From Desulfobacteraceae bacterium (GTDB lineage Bacteria > Desulfobacterota > DSM-4660 > Desulfatiglandales > Desulfatiglandaceae), in contig JAERTK010000012.1 in assembly GCA_016844935.1 (NCBI GenBank), forward strand, positions 1 to 53,718: a DNA stretch of 53,718 nucleotides, read 5' to 3'. Position numbers and translations under genes: made by a program. Numbering within the stretch: the stretch's first letter is position 1; each line of letters starts with the position of its first letter. Under the pieces are notes generated by a model, which searched no databases, was not told the origin of the DNA, and was given only the letters and a program-made list of their open reading frames with translations. Shown here in pieces: positions 51,006-53,718 of the stretch.

Positions 51006-51941
51006 TCAGCCGAGCCGTTTCATATCATCAACCAGACCCCGAACTGCGTCGGCTGAGTGATCGAGGGCGGCTTTTTCGTCATCGGTCAGTTCAATTTCAA
51101 TAATTTCCTCAGCACCGTCCGCGCCCAGCTTCACGGGAACACCGATAAACAGATCGTTGATGCCGTATTCTCCATCCAGACAAGCCGCGCAGGGAAGGAT
51201 TTTTTTCTTGTCTTTCAAAATGGCTTCAGCCATTTCCACTGCCGCGGAAGCCGGTGCATAATAGGCACTTCCGGTTTTGAGCAGGCCCACAATCTCGGCA
51301 CCGCCGTTTCGTGTTCGGTCCACCAGCGCATCAATCCTTTCCGGCGCCATCAACTGGGTGATGGGAATGCCCGCGACCGTTGAAAACCTCGGAAGCGGAA
51401 CCATGGTGTCGCCATGCCCGCCCAGGACAAACGCATGGGTGTTCTCCACTGAAACATTCAATTCCATGGCAATAAAGGCTCGAAAACGTGCGGAATCCAG
51501 AACGCCCGCCATGCCGAGGACCCTGTTTTTGGGAAATCCGCTGGCATTGTAGGCCACATGGCACATGGCATCCAGTGGATTGCTCACAATGATCAGCACG
51601 GCATTGGGCGCCACAGCCGCAACGCCCTTGGTGACGGTATCCATGATGCCCATGTTGGTGGACAACAGATCGTCCCGGCTCATGCCCGGTTTTCTCGGAA
51701 TCCCGGCCGTAATGATGACGATATCGGAATCCTTTGCCGGTGAATAATCTCCTGTGGCGCCAATGATGTGGGCGTCATGCTTTTCGATGGGCGCCGCTTC
51801 CATCAAATCCAGCGCCTTCCCAGCCGGAACCCCCTCAAGGATATCGATCAGCACCACATCCGCCAATTCTTTTTCGGCAAGACGCATGGCCGCAGTGGCC
51901 CCGACGTTTCCCGCTCCAACGACCGTTACTTTTTTTCTCAT
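51006..51941 (-). CDS. mdh: Malate dehydrogenase, NAD-dependent (LDH-like type)
   Basis: A 311-residue dehydrogenase that interconverts malate and oxaloacetate. The NAD motif GAGNVGAT starts at residue 8, [13 protein letters not shown] carries the substrate-binding arginines, and VLDSARFR then [12 protein letters not shown] carry the Asp/Arg and His of the active site. The Arg in RKPGMSR favours malate over lactate. Length matches the LDH-like MDH family found in many anaerobes. It converges with the carboxyltransferase gene, with 56 bases between. Confidence 0.93.
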   Translation of the reverse strand: MRKKVTVVGAGNVGATAAMRLAEKELADVVLIDILEGVPAGKALDLMEAAPIEKHDAHIIGATGDYSPAKDSDIVIITAGIPRKPGMSRDDLLSTNMGIMDTVTKGVAAVAPNAVLIIVSNPLDAMCHVAYNASGFPKNRVLGMAGVLDSARFRAFIAMELNVSVENTHAFVLGGHGDTMVPLPRFSTVAGIPITQLMAPERIDALVDRTRNGGAEIVGLLKTGSAYYAPASAAVEMAEAILKDKKKILPCAACLDGEYGINDLFIGVPVKLGADGAEEIIEIELTDDEKAALDHSADAVRGLVDDMKRLG

Positions 51942-52117
51942 TTTCTTGTTGCTCCTTTCTTCATGTTTGTGAATGCTCTGGTTTTTATGGGAGAATCACA
52001 ACGAACCCAAAATGTTTCTCAATATGTCCACAGACACGGCGATTATAGGGAACATGGATCAAGGGGTCAAGAAAATGGCGATGTCAAGCATAATGACCAC
52101 GGAAATAATTATCCATT

Positions 52118-52444
52118 TCAACCATTCAGGCCATGCCCGCAGGAAGGACAGAACCGAAAATCAGGGTCAACGGACCGGCCGCATTCAGGGCATAATGCCG
52201 GTTCAGAAACATCCCCCACGCCAATCGGTTCAATGGCCACAGCGTCACAACTTTCACATCGAAAAAAAAGATCCCCCTTTTTTATGGGCAGGATGGGAAT
52301 AAAGAACACCGACAGGTAATGATCCGTCCTCATGGGTTTCAGCCGATGGAGGCCGCAGGCATCACACCGCGAGGCGGGTTCATCCAGGGCAATGGTTCTG
52401 GGCTGTACGCCCCCTATGAAAAAAAACATATCACGCCATTCCAA
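52118..52444 (-). CDS. Small zinc-ribbon protein
   Basis: A 108-residue protein with four CxxC pairs: CDACG, CESC, CPECG and CPSCG. The opening (MFFFIGGVQPRTIAL) and the SVFFIPILPIKKGDLFF segment are typical of a widespread bacterial zinc-ribbon family. The last two pairs resemble a zinc_ribbon_2/DZR domain. No enzymatic motif is visible. The protein probably mediates protein or nucleic acid contacts. A start at the internal ATG at 52429 is possible. Confidence 0.7.
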   Translation of the reverse strand: MEWRDMFFFIGGVQPRTIALDEPASRCDACGLHRLKPMRTDHYLSVFFIPILPIKKGDLFFRCESCDAVAIEPIGVGDVSEPALCPECGRSVDPDFRFCPSCGHGLNG

Positions 52445-52616
52445 TTAACTGTTGGCTTTTAAGAAGCCCTGAAATCGTGCCCGTACATATTATCATCTTT
52501 TCCCGCAAAATACCCGCCCATAATGCGCTGGCTCCTGGAAAAAGGGCGGCGGCAAAAGAGGGCAAGGGTTGAAGACACCTATTTCAAGGGATCATTTAAA
52601 CTTTAGGGTGAGAACA

Positions 52617-53718
52617 TCAATCTGCAACAGCGGCAGCATACCCCTGCCGCCAGTTTCCCACCGCGTGTTCCAGACGGGCCAGGTCCTGGAGATATCCGTA
52701 AGTGGCATCCACAAGGTCATTTTTGGATATGGTCAGGGCCATTTCAGCATCGGCGAACTCGATGGCATCTCCCACCCCCGTACCGTAGCGGCCCTGAGCA
52801 AGCGCCATGTTTTCCTTTGCTTCTCTGAGGGCTATTTTCGCCGTGTCCATGGTCTCTTTGGACTCGCTCACCCCGATGAACGCCTTTAAGACTTCCCGGT
52901 TCACTTCCAGTTCCATTTTTCTCAGATTCGCCTTTAACTTGCCGATGCCTGCCCGGGATTCCTTTTCTTCCCCCCGGGTCCTGAAGCCTGAAAAAATCTC
53001 CCACTTGAGCGTCACTCCCGCCACCCAGTAATCCTTGAGGGGGAACTCGGTACTGGCAAAACCATATCCCCCGTTGGCGGATACGGTGGGCCAGTAATCG
53101 GAAGTGGTCGCCGTCAGTTGCGCCTCGGCGGCCATGATCCGGTCTTTCAAGCTCGCGATTTCAGCGCGGTGCCTCAGCGCCTCCTCAACCAAGGGGTCGA
53201 TATGGGTCGGCATGTGGGGGAGCGTGGATATCGCGGCAAGGCGATAGTCCCCTTTCACGGGAGGCCCTCCCATAATGTTTTCCAGATCCACCCGTGCCGT
53301 CCGCACCGCGAATTTCGCCTTGATCAGTTTGAGCTTGGATTTGGCTTTGTCCACGAGGCTTTTGGTCACATCAATTCTGGGACGAAGGCCGGACTCGAAT
53401 AAAGCTTTGGCCTGCTCATGGTGCTTCTCATAGGTACGCAATGAGTCCTTGGCCACCCGGGCCAGTCTCTCTTTTTTGAGCATCTCGAAATAGGCCTCTT
53501 TGACCCCGCGGACAACGTCCGCAATCAGCTTATCAAGATCTTTCCGACCGGCGGACAAACGCTGTTCACGGTTTTCCAGGTTGCCGGATGTCTTGCCGAA
53601 GTCATAGAGGTGCTGCGAAATAAAAAAGTTGGTATTGTAGATATTCATGGGACTCGCCAGATTCGGCAATCCCGTCCCCCCTGATCGCATGGCGGGATTC
53701 TGGAAAAGGCCCCCGATC
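52617..53718 (-). CDS. TolC-family outer membrane efflux protein (5' end outside window)
   Basis: This reading frame is open to the end of the window, so its start lies beyond 53718. The visible 367 residues show the two OEP halves of TolC proteins: long helices (QRLSAGRKDLDKLIADVVRG, RTYEKHHEQAKALFESGLRP) and the repeat of that pattern later (ALREAKENMALAQGRYGTGV). The conserved YDFG and WPTVSANGGYGF elements are also present. The C-terminus ends at LARLEHAVGNWRQGY. It would form the outer membrane channel of a tripartite efflux or type I secretion system; its partners are off the window. Confidence 0.85.
   Translation of the reverse strand, partial: IGGLFQNPAMRSGGTGLPNLASPMNIYNTNFFISQHLYDFGKTSGNLENREQRLSAGRKDLDKLIADVVRGVKEAYFEMLKKERLARVAKDSLRTYEKHHEQAKALFESGLRPRIDVTKSLVDKAKSKLKLIKAKFAVRTARVDLENIMGGPPVKGDYRLAAISTLPHMPTHIDPLVEEALRHRAEIASLKDRIMAAEAQLTATTSDYWPTVSANGGYGFASTEFPLKDYWVAGVTLKWEIFSGFRTRGEEKESRAGIGKLKANLRKMELEVNREVLKAFIGVSESKETMDTAKIALREAKENMALAQGRYGTGVGDAIEFADAEMALTISKNDLVDATYGYLQDLARLEHAVGNWRQGYAAAVAD

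Noticed and set aside
1..53718. tRNA, rRNA or CRISPR array
   Set aside because: I found no cloverleaf-like segment, rRNA signature or regularly spaced repeat array.

Overview
The window reads as a chromosomal segment of a Gram-negative anaerobe, most likely a sulfate-reducing or syntrophic member of the Desulfobacterota. This is inferred from the gene content, not from a marker gene: class III PHA synthase (PhaCE), many acyl-CoA ligases and crotonases, an iron-sulfur flavoprotein, Tat-exported redox enzymes with a membrane polyferredoxin, a fused carboxyltransferase, TolC and an AsmA-like protein. No rRNA, tRNA, CRISPR array, phage genes or complete insertion sequence was found.

Layout. 0-2.6 kb holds PHA turnover genes: intracellular depolymerase (phaZ), the PhaR repressor and a short phasin-like protein. 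Matching TGC-N3-GCA palindromes lie upstream of phaZ and the phasin gene. 2.6-5.3 kb is a decayed stretch with a Schlafen AlbA_2 regulator and two gene remnants. 5.3-13.5 kb is a plus-strand cluster: livFG, an acyl-CoA ligase, a periplasmic binding protein, livHM, a TetR regulator and a crotonase. 13.6-15.7 kb is an accessory island: a Phd/VapC toxin-antitoxin pair, a decayed copy of the neighbouring MaoC gene, and an AAA+/DUF4143 ATPase. 15.7-28.5 kb is a minus-strand cluster: crotonase, iron-sulfur flavoprotein, acyl-CoA ligase, binding protein, livGFHM, second ligase, phaE, phaC, alpha/beta hydrolase and a PhaJ-like MaoC hydratase. A double TetR regulator (28.7-30.0 kb) sits upstream of it. 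A second DUF4143 ATPase follows at 30.2 kb.

From 31.6 to 35.5 kb there is a plus-strand set: a DUF2889-like protein, a DUF2889-like/PHP protein, a DUF169-CoaE fusion and a crotonase. From 35.5 to 42.0 kb there is a redox set: a DUF6599-like protein, a Tat-exported DUF362 protein, a NapH/NapG-like polyferredoxin fusion and two Tat-exported aldo/keto reductases. The rest contains an amidohydrolase, an L,D-transpeptidase-like protein, a Nudix hydrolase, a large AsmA-like protein, an AccA-AccD fusion in inverted order, malate dehydrogenase, a zinc-ribbon protein and the 3' part of a TolC-family gene.

How it fits together (inference). The two LIV-type clusters probably import carboxylic acids, which the linked ligases activate to CoA thioesters and the crotonases, MaoC and carboxyltransferase process. 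Surplus (R)-3-hydroxyacyl-CoA can be stored as PHA by PhaCE and mobilised again by PhaZ, with PhaR sensing granule load. The most novel signals are the paired ATPase promoters, which share a 16-base core and an identical 35-nt promoter-to-ATG geometry, the DUF169-CoaE fusion and the Tat redox cluster.
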